Shown here piece by piece: positions 34,841-42,886 of a DNA stretch of 64,000 nucleotides. The stretch spans positions 476,001-540,000 of the forward strand of contig NZ_CP030117.1 in NCBI RefSeq assembly GCF_001039275.2, in the 5' to 3' direction. How positions within the stretch are numbered: the first letter of the stretch is position 1; each line of letters starts with the position of its first letter. Position numbers and translations under genes: made by a program. Source of the DNA: Brevibacillus brevis (GTDB taxonomy: Bacteria; Bacillota; Bacilli; Brevibacillales; Brevibacillaceae). Below the pieces are notes generated by a model that made no database searches, was not told the origin of the DNA, and saw nothing but the letters and a program-made list of their open reading frames with translations.

Positions 34841-35878
34841 ATGAAACGGGTAGCTTTACCACTGGTGTTATTGTTGGTTTTCACCCTGTTCCTCGGCGGT
34901 TGTTTCGGTCAAAAAACACCGGAAGATGTGGTGAGCGACCTGAACGGTACGCTGGGAAAAATGACTGGGTACAAGTCTCAGGCTGTTTTGACCATGCAGA
35001 CAGGCTCTACCCCCATGGAGTACGATGTTCAGGTCTGGTATGAAAAGCCAACCAACTATCGGGTAGCTCTCACCTCGAAGCAGCGTGGCATTACACAAAT
35101 CATCTTGCGAAACAATGAAGGAGTCTTTGTACTGACCCCGCATCTGAACAAGAGCTTCCGCTTCCAAAGTGGCTGGCCTGAGAACAACGGACCGTTGTAT
35201 CTATACGAAACGCTGGCCAAGAGCATTATCGACGACACTGAGCGCCAAATGAAGATGGAAGAAAAACAGTATGTATTCGAAGTGAAAGCGAACTACAGCG
35301 GCAATCGTTCTTTGACCAAGCAAAAAATTTGGCTGACAGAAGATTTCAAACCGACGCACGCCGAAATTATGGATGCTAGCATGAATCCGCTCGTACGAAT
35401 TGATTTCACTGATTTTTCGTTCAACCCTATGTTTGACAAAGATGCCTTTGACAAAGAGCGCAATATGACAACAAGCTCGTTGACAACGATCCCAACAATG
35501 GCGCAAGCAAATGGACAGGTCGTGAAACAGCCGAATAGCCAATTCGGTGTCATCGTCCCTACGTATATGCCAGAAGGGGTTACGCAAGGAGATATAGAAC
35601 CAGTTACCCGTGATGGGGAGAGAAAAGTCATCTTGACCTACAAAGGGGCCTACAACTACAAGGTAATCGAAGGACGCCCGACAGCAGCATCTGTGTCGTA
35701 TGAGCAAGGTATGCCTGTGAACCTCGGCTTTACGGTTGGTGTGCTTGCGCAGACAGGTGAAAATCAGCGACTGCTGACGTGGGAGCTCGACGGCATCGAA
35801 TATACAATCGCAGGGGATCTTCCAGAGGAGGAAATGGTGAATGTCGCACAGTCGACATATGGTCTCAGCGCGAAATAA
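34841..35878 (+). CDS. LolA-like lipoprotein, YdcC family
   Basis: A 345-residue lipoprotein with lipobox LGGC (Cys22) and a LolA-like beta-fold (about 40-210: QAVLTMQTGSTPMEYDVQVWYEKPTNYRV, NEGVFVLTPHLNKSFRFQSGWPENNG in part), followed by a C-terminal DUF4367-like domain. YdcC of B. subtilis lies at the same position and belongs to the SigE sporulation set. Start ATG ten bases after AAGGAGG. The biochemical role is not established. Confidence 0.87.
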   Translation: MKRVALPLVLLLVFTLFLGGCFGQKTPEDVVSDLNGTLGKMTGYKSQAVLTMQTGSTPMEYDVQVWYEKPTNYRVALTSKQRGITQIILRNNEGVFVLTPHLNKSFRFQSGWPENNGPLYLYETLAKSIIDDTERQMKMEEKQYVFEVKANYSGNRSLTKQKIWLTEDFKPTHAEIMDASMNPLVRIDFTDFSFNPMFDKDAFDKERNMTTSSLTTIPTMAQANGQVVKQPNSQFGVIVPTYMPEGVTQGDIEPVTRDGERKVILTYKGAYNYKVIEGRPTAASVSYEQGMPVNLGFTVGVLAQTGENQRLLTWELDGIEYTIAGDLPEEEMVNVAQSTYGLSAK

Positions 35879-35887
35879 AAGCGTGGG

Positions 35888-35916
35888 AGAGGGGACGGTG
35901 AATGCCGTCCTCTTTT
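35888..35916 (+). terminator. Terminator after the ydcC-like gene
   Basis: AGAGGGGACGG pairs with CCGTCCTCT across TGAATG with one bulge, followed by TTTTG. Confidence 0.75.
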
Positions 35917-35948
35917 GCTGCCTTCCGGGAAAGTGGCTGTGGTGGAGG

Positions 35949-36150
35949 GGAAGAAGCGCATTTCCAGTCTACGCTTCGGCCTACGCCCCGCTGTAGATTG
36001 GACTGTCCGTTCCGAAATAAATGACGGGAGCGCTTCAAAAGTAGTCATCTTGATGAAGGATTCGCAGAGGTTGAAGCTGAAAACCCCCGTCATTTATTTC
36101 GGAACTGGGTCGGGCTCCAGAAGCGCTTGGACTGGAAATGCACTTCTTCC
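35949..36150. repeat. Hairpin A of element copy 2
   Basis: Outer helix: 35949-35969 (starts GGAAGAAGCGCATTTCC) with 36130-36150, 20 of 21 bases paired. Inner helix: GTTCCGAAATAAATGACGGG (36009-36028) with 36086-36105, 20 bp perfect. A third helix pairs AGC(G)CTTCAA near 36029 with TTGAAGCT near 36071. Confidence 0.85.
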
Positions 36151-36250
36151 TAAGCGGCTTTGTTCTACTATTTGAGAAAATTCCCCCAGTTGATACTCAA
36201 AGGATGATCTTCCTAAGTTTTTAAAGAAATAATGAATGAAAAAAGCTGGC

Positions 36251-36461
36251 GAAAAGAAAAAGCACAGGGCTCGCAGACCTTGACAACGCCTACCCAGTCG
36301 GAACTCCAAAAAGGGGACCACGCTTATCGAACACTTCTTCCCTGAGAAACTTCCGCCCGTAGGGTGGCTTTGGATCGACGGGCCCCTTTTTGGAGTGGAG
36401 ACGGCCAGTGAATCCCCCTGATGGCGTGTCAGAGTCGAAGAGAACTGTGCTTTTTCTTTTC
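36251..36461. repeat. Hairpin B of element copy 2
   Basis: GAAAAGAAAAAGCACAG (36251-36267) is the exact complement of 36445-36461 (17 bp), and CTCCAAAAAGGGG (36304-36316) of 36383-36395 (13 bp). The conserved unpaired block GGAGACGGCCAGTGAATCCC lies at 36397-36416. Confidence 0.85.
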
Positions 36462-36607
36462 CTCTACTATGTTGACATAGTTTTCTACGATTTTCCCTCA
36501 AGTTTTCCTTTTTTCTCAAACGGGAATCTAAAAATACCCATGTACACTTGGTCTTGTAACAAAGAGCAAGCACACTACACGAGCAAAGACGAAAGGGTTG
36601 AGTGTAT

Positions 36608-37690
36608 ATGTTTAGCAAAACGAAAATGGGAATGCTGATGGGAACGATGGCAGTGGTTCTGAGTCTGGGTAGCATAGGCGGAGCAATGGCAGCCGATTCA
36701 GCAAAGCCAACTTCATTGAATAAACCGGCAGAAGTAAAATTCAAAACAGGCAAGATGGGTCACCATGGTGGAGTGGGCTTCAAAGAAAATACAGAGCTGC
36801 TCTCGCTGTTGAAGCTGGACGCTGACAAGCTGAAAGAAGAGCTTGCTGCAGGGAAAACACTTGCAACGATTGCACAAGCCCAAGGAGTTGAGACAGCAGA
36901 TGTCGTCGCACTTCTGGTTGAGCAGCAAGAAGCCAAACTGAAGGAAGCAGTAACAGCAGGCAAGCTGACACAGGAGCAGGCAGATAAGCTGTCTGAAAAC
37001 CTGAGCGATCGCGTAAAAAAACAGGTAGAAAACACGAAACCGGATAAAGGCTTCGGAAAAGGAGGCTTCATCGGTGGCTTCGAGAAAAACGAAGAACTGC
37101 TGTCCCTCCTCAAGCTGGACGCCAACAAGCTCCAGGAAGAGCTGAAAGCGGGCAAATCGCTGGCTGCAATCGCAGAAGCCCAAGGTGTATCCGTGGATGA
37201 TCTGGTGGCGTTGCTGGTGAAACAACAGGAAGCCAAGCTGAAAGAGGCGGTAACCGCCGGGAAGCTGACACAGGAACAAGCCGACAAAATGAATGAGCAC
37301 GCCAGTGAGCGGGTAAAAGAAATGGTGCAAAACGCGCATCACGGACGTGGACCAGGTAAAGGGATGGGCATTGAGAAAAATGAAGAACTGCTGTCCCTCC
37401 TCAAGCTGGATGCAGACAAGCTGAAGGAAGAGCAAAAAGCAGGAAAATCGTTGGCGACTATTGCCAAGGAGCAAGGCGTAGAAGCGAATGACGTCATCAA
37501 GCTCTTGGTAGGTCAGCACGGAGCCAAGCTAAAAGAAGCAGTAGCGGCAGGCAAGCTCACACAGGAGCAAGCAGACAAGCGCAGCGAGGAATTGACAGCG
37601 ATGGTGCAAAAGATGGTGGATGGCAGCTTTGAAAAAGTCGTTTTCCCTAGACATGAAAAAGAGGAAAAAGACCAGGAGGAAACCATGTAG
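36608..37690 (+). CDS. Secreted protein with three tandem repeats of about 85 residues
   Basis: A 360-residue exported protein with a signal peptide (cleavage near GAMA-ADSAK) and three strong repeats at about residues 60-143, 160-243 and 256-340. Each repeat reads ELLSLLKLDADKLKEE...AGK-LATIA-QGV, then a V-LLV-Q-AKLKEAV block and AGKLTQEQADK, with a helical tail. Linkers are rich in His, Gly and Lys (KMGHHGGVGF, HHGRGPGKGMG). The AGKLTQEQAD turn resembles SHOCT/DUF2680-like helices. ATG at 36608 is ten bases after AAAGGG; a GTG two codons before is closer. The function is unknown; the His/Gly linkers could bind metal. Preceded by hairpin element copy 2. Confidence 0.85.
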   Translation: MFSKTKMGMLMGTMAVVLSLGSIGGAMAADSAKPTSLNKPAEVKFKTGKMGHHGGVGFKENTELLSLLKLDADKLKEELAAGKTLATIAQAQGVETADVVALLVEQQEAKLKEAVTAGKLTQEQADKLSENLSDRVKKQVENTKPDKGFGKGGFIGGFEKNEELLSLLKLDANKLQEELKAGKSLAAIAEAQGVSVDDLVALLVKQQEAKLKEAVTAGKLTQEQADKMNEHASERVKEMVQNAHHGRGPGKGMGIEKNEELLSLLKLDADKLKEEQKAGKSLATIAKEQGVEANDVIKLLVGQHGAKLKEAVAAGKLTQEQADKRSEELTAMVQKMVDGSFEKVVFPRHEKEEKDQEETM

Positions 37691-37730
37691 AAAAGTCAGC
37701 AGGTGGGAGCTAACCCCATCTGCTTTTCTA
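37689..37730 (+). terminator. Terminator after the repeat-protein gene
   Basis: AGAAAAGTCAGCAGGTGGG pairs imperfectly with CCCCATCTGCTTTTCT, followed by ATTTTC. Confidence 0.7.
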
Positions 37731-37874
37731 TTTTCTCGGGATTGGTCGATGAGGGCCGATTTGTACATAAAAACCAACGTGCGAATGAGGTGAAAGGACA
37801 ATCCGCGAATTGACACACAGCGGGAAAACACGATACATTCAGAGTAACTTATTGAATGAGGTGGCATGCTTTAC

Positions 37875-38315
37875 ATGAAGAAACCGTCTAACGAAGTTTT
37901 GTACCAGGAAGCATCGACCTACAAAGACATGCTCCTGCGAAAAAGCTGGAAAATGCGCATTAACGAGACTGTCATGTTTGTGCTGGGGATGATGATACTC
38001 GCTCAATTTTTCCCGACCAATGACACGAGATTCAAGGTGCTTGTTTTCGCCATTGCCATTGCTGTTGTTGGATTGTCTCCGTTTATGTACAAATCGGTAT
38101 TGCGTCCGGTGTACAAGCTAACCAAGACCCACCTGATTATATCCATGTCAGGGCAGGAAAAGAGCTACCCGTTGTCTGAAGTCGAGCAAATTTATGAAGG
38201 CCGTCATTTTTATCGTGTAGGCGGCAAAAAGGAATCACTGATGGTTTCCAGGCAATTTCTCAGTCATTTAAATGAGCGCTTGTTTTACTATAAAAAAGGG
38301 AACAAGAGGAGATAG
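37875..38315 (+). CDS. Two-helix membrane protein with PH-like tail
   Basis: A 146-residue protein with two adjacent membrane helices (TVMFVLGMMILAQFFP and VLVFAIAIAVVGLSPFMY) and a C-terminal beta-rich part (LTKTHLIISMSGQEKSYPLSEVEQIYEGRHFYRV) that looks like the bacterial PH-type domain of small membrane proteins. The second of two close ATG codons is used because GAGGTGG sits ten bases before it. It ends two bases before the alr start, so the two are co-transcribed. Function unknown. Confidence 0.75.
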   Translation: MKKPSNEVLYQEASTYKDMLLRKSWKMRINETVMFVLGMMILAQFFPTNDTRFKVLVFAIAIAVVGLSPFMYKSVLRPVYKLTKTHLIISMSGQEKSYPLSEVEQIYEGRHFYRVGGKKESLMVSRQFLSHLNERLFYYKKGNKRR

Positions 38316-38317
38316 GA

Positions 38318-39520
38318 ATGAAATCGTTTTGTCGTGACACTTGGGTAGAGGTTGATTTGGATGCCATCCGGGCGAACCTCGAGACATTCAAACGCCATTT
38401 GCCAGAAAAAACGGGTATTATGGCTGTTGTGAAAGCAGACGGGTATGGTCATGGCGCTGTCCATGTCGGAAAAGAAGCGTTGGCGAGCGGTGCAGATTCA
38501 CTTGCAGTCGCATTGCTCGATGAAGCGCTTATTTTGCGGAGGGCAGGGATCACAGCGCCGATTTTGGTGTTGGGATACACACCTGTCGAATCCATTGTCA
38601 CTGCAAGCGAGCTGGAAGTGGAGTTAACTGCTTACAGCGTCCAATGGATCACGGAAGCGAACGACATTCTTCAGAAAAACGATCACAAGACTGTCGGGAT
38701 TCATGTGAAGACCGATACGGGCATGGGACGTTTGGGCGTTCGGACAAAGGAAGATTTACTTGCCGTTGTAGGTGCCCTTGAAGAATGCTCTAAGCTTAAG
38801 TGGACAGGCATTTTTACGCATTTTGCCTGCGCGGATGAACCAGATACAACCCATGTGCGACGACAACACGACTTGTTTCAATCCTTTTTGCAAGCACTGC
38901 GTGAAGCAAATAAAACTTTGCCGACCGTTCATTGCTGCAATACGGCTGCGGCTATCGCATTTCCCGATTGGGGGTATGATACGATTCGTTTAGGCATAGG
39001 TTTATACGGATTGTATCCTTCTGTGTACATGAAAGAACGTGCGGATGTCATTCTTACCCCCGCCCTGGCGCTCAAGACGAGAATTGCCCACGTAAAGAAG
39101 GCAGATGAGCCATTCACGGTCAGCTATGGTGCTACGTATGCAGCAAGGCCTGACGAGTGGATTGCAACGCTGCCGATCGGATACGCAGATGGCTATTCTC
39201 GCCTTTTGTCCAATCGTGGCGAGGTTTTGTACAATGGATCGCGCTACCCGATTGCAGGCAGAGTTTGTATGGATCAAATCATGGTCAGCCTGAATTCGAC
39301 AGAAGCAGCGGTCAATGATGAGGTCGTCTTGTATGGTAAGCAGGGTGACGAGGAAATCTCCTTGGATGAAATTGCCGAATTGCTGGGAACAATCAATTAC
39401 GAGGTTCCTTGTATGCTGAATTACCGAATTCCGCGCCTCTATTTGCGCGACCAGAAAGTAATTGACGTATTTCACCCATTGACGATGAAGTACTCGTCCC
39501 GTGAAAATGTAAATAACTAG
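38318..39520 (+). CDS. alr: Alanine racemase
   Basis: A 400-residue fold type III PLP enzyme converting L- to D-alanine for peptidoglycan. The PLP lysine lies in AVVKADGYGHGA (about residue 40), the catalytic Tyr in the second domain in TVSYGATYAA, and FTHFACAD and NTAAAIAFPDW-type signatures are present. It sits between ydcC-like and mazEF as in B. subtilis. The TTG-started antitoxin gene follows after 250 bases. Confidence 0.95.
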   Translation: MKSFCRDTWVEVDLDAIRANLETFKRHLPEKTGIMAVVKADGYGHGAVHVGKEALASGADSLAVALLDEALILRRAGITAPILVLGYTPVESIVTASELEVELTAYSVQWITEANDILQKNDHKTVGIHVKTDTGMGRLGVRTKEDLLAVVGALEECSKLKWTGIFTHFACADEPDTTHVRRQHDLFQSFLQALREANKTLPTVHCCNTAAAIAFPDWGYDTIRLGIGLYGLYPSVYMKERADVILTPALALKTRIAHVKKADEPFTVSYGATYAARPDEWIATLPIGYADGYSRLLSNRGEVLYNGSRYPIAGRVCMDQIMVSLNSTEAAVNDEVVLYGKQGDEEISLDEIAELLGTINYEVPCMLNYRIPRLYLRDQKVIDVFHPLTMKYSSRENVNN

Positions 39521-39770
39521 CAAGGAAAATCAGCAGGAATTTTCCCGTGGAACACGAATACTAGTTAAGCGAAAAAGCTGGCTTTTTTGGGTAAACGAAG
39601 TCTTCACCTGCACCTTTAGATTGTTTACACTCACGTTTTCTCACCGAAAAAGCGACAGTAGGTATATTTTTGCAATGGATTCGACATAATGGTATTGTTC
39701 ATATTGGCTGTTCTTTCTAGAACCAGCATAGCGGATGGAAGTTACGGTCATGGTTGGAGGTGGATTTGTC

Positions 39771-40049
39771 TTGTCGAAGTCAAACACGAAACGCATCATG
39801 ATCAGCTTGCCACAACACTTGCTTCAGGAAGTGGATGGCGTTATTCAAAAGGAAAAATCCAATCGCAGCGAGTTTATTCGTCAAGCGATGCATTTGTATT
39901 TGAAAGAGCGAAAAAAACGCACAATCCGTGAGACCATGCAAAAAGGGTACATGGAGATGGCGAAGATCAATCTGAATATGGCATCGGAGGCTTTTGGCGC
40001 TGAAGAAGAGGCTGACCATACTCTTGTCCGCTTAGTTAGCGGGGTGTGA
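39771..40049 (+). CDS. mazE: Antitoxin MazE / EndoAI, ribbon-helix-helix
   Basis: A 92-residue ribbon-helix-helix antitoxin that neutralises the MazF RNase and represses the operon. It matches B. subtilis EndoAI closely, notably MISLPQHLLQEVDGVIQKEKSNRSEFIRQA (in part) and GYMEMAKINLNMASEAF. The start is TTG seven bases after GGAGGTGG; an ATG farther upstream would add residues and has no ribosome site. The toxin gene follows after three bases. The 250 bases upstream hold no other gene I can support. Confidence 0.92.
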   Translation: MSKSNTKRIMISLPQHLLQEVDGVIQKEKSNRSEFIRQAMHLYLKERKKRTIRETMQKGYMEMAKINLNMASEAFGAEEEADHTLVRLVSGV

Positions 40050-40052
40050 CTG

Positions 40053-40403
40053 GTGATTGTCAAACGTGGCGATGTGTTTTTCGCGGACCTGTCCCCGGTC
40101 GTTGGCTCTGAGCAAGGAGGCGTACGGCCTGTTTTAGTCATTCAAAACGACATTGGAAATCGATTTAGTCCGACGGTCATCGTCGCAGCCATTACGGCGC
40201 AGATTCAAAAGGCGAAGTTGCCTACGCATGTGGAAATTGACGCAAAAACTTATGGATTTGATCGTGACTCCGTTATTCTGTTGGAACAAATACGAACCAT
40301 TGACAAACAACGTCTAACTGATAAAATAACGCATCTCGATGACGAGATGATGGATCGGGTTAATGAATCCTTGCAAATCAGTTTAGGACTCATTGATTTT
40401 TAA
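40053..40403 (+). CDS. mazF: Endoribonuclease toxin MazF / EndoA
   Basis: A 116-residue sequence-specific mRNA interferase; the EndoA type cuts at UACAU. Conserved motifs: [45 protein letters not shown] (in part) and [13 protein letters not shown]. Start GTG. It directly precedes the sigB operon, as in B. subtilis, but a terminator lies between. Confidence 0.95.
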   Translation: MIVKRGDVFFADLSPVVGSEQGGVRPVLVIQNDIGNRFSPTVIVAAITAQIQKAKLPTHVEIDAKTYGFDRDSVILLEQIRTIDKQRLTDKITHLDDEMMDRVNESLQISLGLIDF

Positions 40404-40428
40404 CGTGTGAAAAAAGATCAGATGATAG

Positions 40429-40462
40429 GAAAAGCCACTTGAGTGAAGCAAGTGGTTTTTTG
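40429..40462 (+). terminator. Terminator after mazF
   Basis: AAAGCCACTTG pairs with CAAGTGGTTTT across AGTGAAG, followed by TTTG. It separates mazEF from the rsb genes. Confidence 0.8.
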
Positions 40463-40606
40463 CTGTCAAATTTGCAGGGATTTTATAGGTGCACAGCGAA
40501 CTGTTCGAAATGAGAATATAAGACAAAAAGTGACACAATATGATTTATTTTTCGAGGTAGAGAAAAAACTCATTTCTACCTACCAAGCGAGGCGGAAGGG
40601 GTTTTT

Positions 40607-41035
40607 TTGGTTGTGGCAGACTATTCTCCTGAGACAATCAATATAGAACAAGAATCAGACATTGTGACGGCGCGGCAAGTGGGGCGAAATATGTCGAAGT
40701 TGTTTTGCTTTGGCACGATCACGCAGTCCCGCATCGCCACGTCAATCTCTGAATTGGCTCGCAATATTTATTTGTATGCGGGTACGGGGACGATCACGAT
40801 TTCGCCGATTGAACGCGGAGGAGTGATCGGCTTGCAAATAACAGCGAATGACAGCGGTCCAGGGATTCCTGATATTCGCCAGGCGTTAGATGATGGCTAT
40901 TCGACTTCAGGTGCCCTCGGGGCCGGATTGCCGGGTGTCAGGCGCATGATGGATGAATTTGAGATCCACAGTACCCTTGGTGAAGGGACGCGTGTCGTTG
41001 TTGTGAAGTGGAGCGATCAAGCAAAGGAGGAATGA
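40607..41035 (+). CDS. rsbT: Serine kinase RsbT, switch protein of the SigB pathway
   Basis: A 142-residue GHKL-type kinase like B. subtilis RsbT, which leaves the stressosome to activate RsbU. ATP-site motifs: ISELARNIYLYAG, NDSGPGIPDIR and STSGALGAGLPGVRRMMDEF. The start is TTG, about five bases after GGAAGGGG; a GTG two codons later is also possible. Its usual partners rsbR and rsbS, which precede rsbT in B. subtilis, are absent here. It is five bases before rsbU. Confidence 0.92.
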   Translation: MVVADYSPETINIEQESDIVTARQVGRNMSKLFCFGTITQSRIATSISELARNIYLYAGTGTITISPIERGGVIGLQITANDSGPGIPDIRQALDDGYSTSGALGAGLPGVRRMMDEFEIHSTLGEGTRVVVVKWSDQAKEE

Positions 41036-41040
41036 GATAA

Positions 41041-42042
41041 ATGGTAACCCGGAGCTTCCAAGAAGAGTATGTAAAAATTCTTCGGGATTACCTGAGTGCT
41101 CAAGGGGAAGACCAGCTCTACGGAGCCCAGCAGTTGGGCAAATGGATGCTTTCTCGAGATATTTCGCCAGAAGAAATTACTGATTTGCATGCGCAAGCGC
41201 TTGAGCAGCTCGGGGAAGTGCCTGAGTTTGTGCGCTCCTCCTTCTCCATTTTGACAGAGGTCATGATTGAATATGGGAACGAGCATCGATCCGTAAATAG
41301 CTGGCGCAATCGGCATCAGCAGATGGAATCAGAAATAGCCGTGGCAAAAGCGATGCAGCAATCACTTTTGCCAAGTGAGGTTCCAGTCTATCCAGAGCTG
41401 GAGATTGGCGTAGTGAGTGTTGCCGCGAAACAAATCTCGGGTGACTATTACGACTTCATTGAACAAACCGAAGGGCGTTTCGGCGTCGCCATTGCAGACA
41501 TTACCGGAAAAGGAATGCCTGCTGCGATGTGTATGTCGATGGTGAAATATGCGATAGACAGCCTTGGACAAATGGAGCTGGGTCCCGATGAAATGCTGCA
41601 CCATTTAAACCGGATCGTGGGAAGAAATATTGATCCGAGCATGTTTGTGACGATGATGTTTGGCAGTTACGACTCGAAGGAACACTGCTTTCGTTATGCG
41701 ATGGCAGGACACGAGCCAGGATTTTTGTACAGGTCAGCCGAAGGGAAGTTTTACGATCTCGAAGGGCGAGGGAATGCACTCGGTTTACGCCCAAACAGTG
41801 AATACGAGGTTCAGGAGATTTATTTAGAAATAAATGATGTTCTGATTCTTCTGACGGATGGTGTAACAGAATGCAAAAATAACCGATATTATTTGCAAAG
41901 GGAAGAGCTTGTACACCATTTGCAAAAAGAGGTTGGCGAATCTGCCCAAAAGATGGCAAACGGCCTGTACAATAGACTGCTTCTGCTCTCCCAGTTTGAC
42001 CTGCTGGATGATTACACCATGATTGTACTTCGAAGAACCTAA
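41041..42042 (+). CDS. rsbU: Phosphatase RsbU, activator of the SigB pathway
   Basis: A 333-residue PP2C-type phosphatase that dephosphorylates RsbV. The N-terminal helical domain (about 1-85) is the RsbT-binding part in B. subtilis; the phosphatase core follows (EIAVAKAMQQSLLPS, QISGDYYDFIEQTEGRFGVAIADITGKGMPAAM in part, FRYAMAGHEPGFLY, LILLTDGVTE) with metal-binding Asp residues in GDYYD and ADITG. RBS AAAGGAGG overlaps the rsbT end. Confidence 0.93.
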   Translation: MVTRSFQEEYVKILRDYLSAQGEDQLYGAQQLGKWMLSRDISPEEITDLHAQALEQLGEVPEFVRSSFSILTEVMIEYGNEHRSVNSWRNRHQQMESEIAVAKAMQQSLLPSEVPVYPELEIGVVSVAAKQISGDYYDFIEQTEGRFGVAIADITGKGMPAAMCMSMVKYAIDSLGQMELGPDEMLHHLNRIVGRNIDPSMFVTMMFGSYDSKEHCFRYAMAGHEPGFLYRSAEGKFYDLEGRGNALGLRPNSEYEVQEIYLEINDVLILLTDGVTECKNNRYYLQREELVHHLQKEVGESAQKMANGLYNRLLLLSQFDLLDDYTMIVLRRT

Positions 42043-42065
42043 GCAACGTACGGGGGGAGACGCAG

Positions 42066-42392
42066 ATGGACCTGTTGATTAAGACAACGAGCCTTGAAAC
42101 TGAGTACCGAGTGGTCCTTGGTGGAGATATTGATGCTTTTACAGCACCGAAAGTAAAGGAAACACTCATGTCACTCGTCACCAAGCCGGATATCAATCGC
42201 ATTACGGTTGATTTGGAAGCAGTAGAATACATGGACAGTACCGGAATTGGAATTTTCATCGGGATTATGAAAGAGTGCATCCAACGAAATCGTACATTTG
42301 AGGTGCACAAATTGTCTCCGCGTGTGGAAAGGCTATTTCGCATTACTGGCTTATACGATCATATTGCCATCCGCAAAGGAGAGAGCGAGTAA
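42066..42392 (+). CDS. rsbV: Anti-anti-sigma factor RsbV
   Basis: A 108-residue STAS-domain protein that frees SigB by binding RsbW when not phosphorylated. The phospho-accepting Ser lies in VEYMDSTGIGIFIG (about residue 58). Its stop overlaps the rsbW ATG by one base. Confidence 0.93.
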   Translation: MDLLIKTTSLETEYRVVLGGDIDAFTAPKVKETLMSLVTKPDINRITVDLEAVEYMDSTGIGIFIGIMKECIQRNRTFEVHKLSPRVERLFRITGLYDHIAIRKGESE

Positions 42393-42886
42393 TGGGTCCA
42401 AATAGACCTGAGGCAGACGTGATTCAATTGACTTTGCCAAGCAAGGCGGAGTATTTGGGAGTAGCTCGTCTGACTGTATCCGGTGTAGCCAACCGTATGG
42501 GCTTTTCTTATGACGAGATCGAGGATATCAAGCTTGCCGTCGGAGAAGCATGCACGAATGTAGTAAGACATGCATACAAGGAAACAGAGAATCCTGGCTC
42601 CATTCATATCCAATGCCACGTTTTTGAAGATCGATTGGTGATCGAGGTAAGCGATCAGGGGGTTGGATTTTCAAATGAGCTCATTGCTGAGCAACTGACG
42701 CCGATTTATGCAGGGAAAAGCATAGAGGATTTGGATGAGGGTGGGCTCGGGCTCTATCTCATTCACACGCTTATGGATGAGGTGGAGACTCGCTCTGAAT
42801 CAGGGGTAGTAGTCTCCATGACCAAGTATGTTCGGCAGGATGGGGTGGCTGGCAATGACTGGACAATCTCGGAAGCAGAAATATAG
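42392..42886 (+). CDS. rsbW: Anti-sigma factor and serine kinase RsbW
   Basis: A 164-residue GHKL-type protein that holds SigB inactive and phosphorylates RsbV. Motifs: KLAVGEACTNVVRHAY (N box), VSDQGVGFSNE (G1) and DEGGLGLYLIHTLMDEV (G2). It overlaps sigB by 32 bases, which ties their levels together. Confidence 0.93.
   Translation: MGPNRPEADVIQLTLPSKAEYLGVARLTVSGVANRMGFSYDEIEDIKLAVGEACTNVVRHAYKETENPGSIHIQCHVFEDRLVIEVSDQGVGFSNELIAEQLTPIYAGKSIEDLDEGGLGLYLIHTLMDEVETRSESGVVVSMTKYVRQDGVAGNDWTISEAEI

Larger units (their letters stand above)
35934..36467. repeat. Tandem long-hairpin element, copy 2 (non-coding)
   Basis: About 530 bases between the ydcC-like gene and the secreted repeat-protein gene. 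It has hairpin A (35949-36150), a 100-base AT-rich spacer and hairpin B (36251-36461), the same order and orientation as copy 1 at 18237-18725. It shares unpaired blocks with copy 1 but its arms are different sequences that still pair within the copy. No open frame with a ribosome site explains it. The rest of this 730-base gap (36468-36607) is AT-rich and should hold the promoter of the next gene. Confidence 0.8.

Noticed and set aside
39689..39931. An alternative frame overlapping mazE
   Set aside because: The overlapping frame starting at TTG 39771 matches the EndoAI antitoxin closely and has the ribosome site.
40404..40606. A SigB-type promoter ahead of rsbT
   Set aside because: The best candidate (GTTTTT ... 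GGGATT) has a 16-base spacer and a poor -10; I could not support it.
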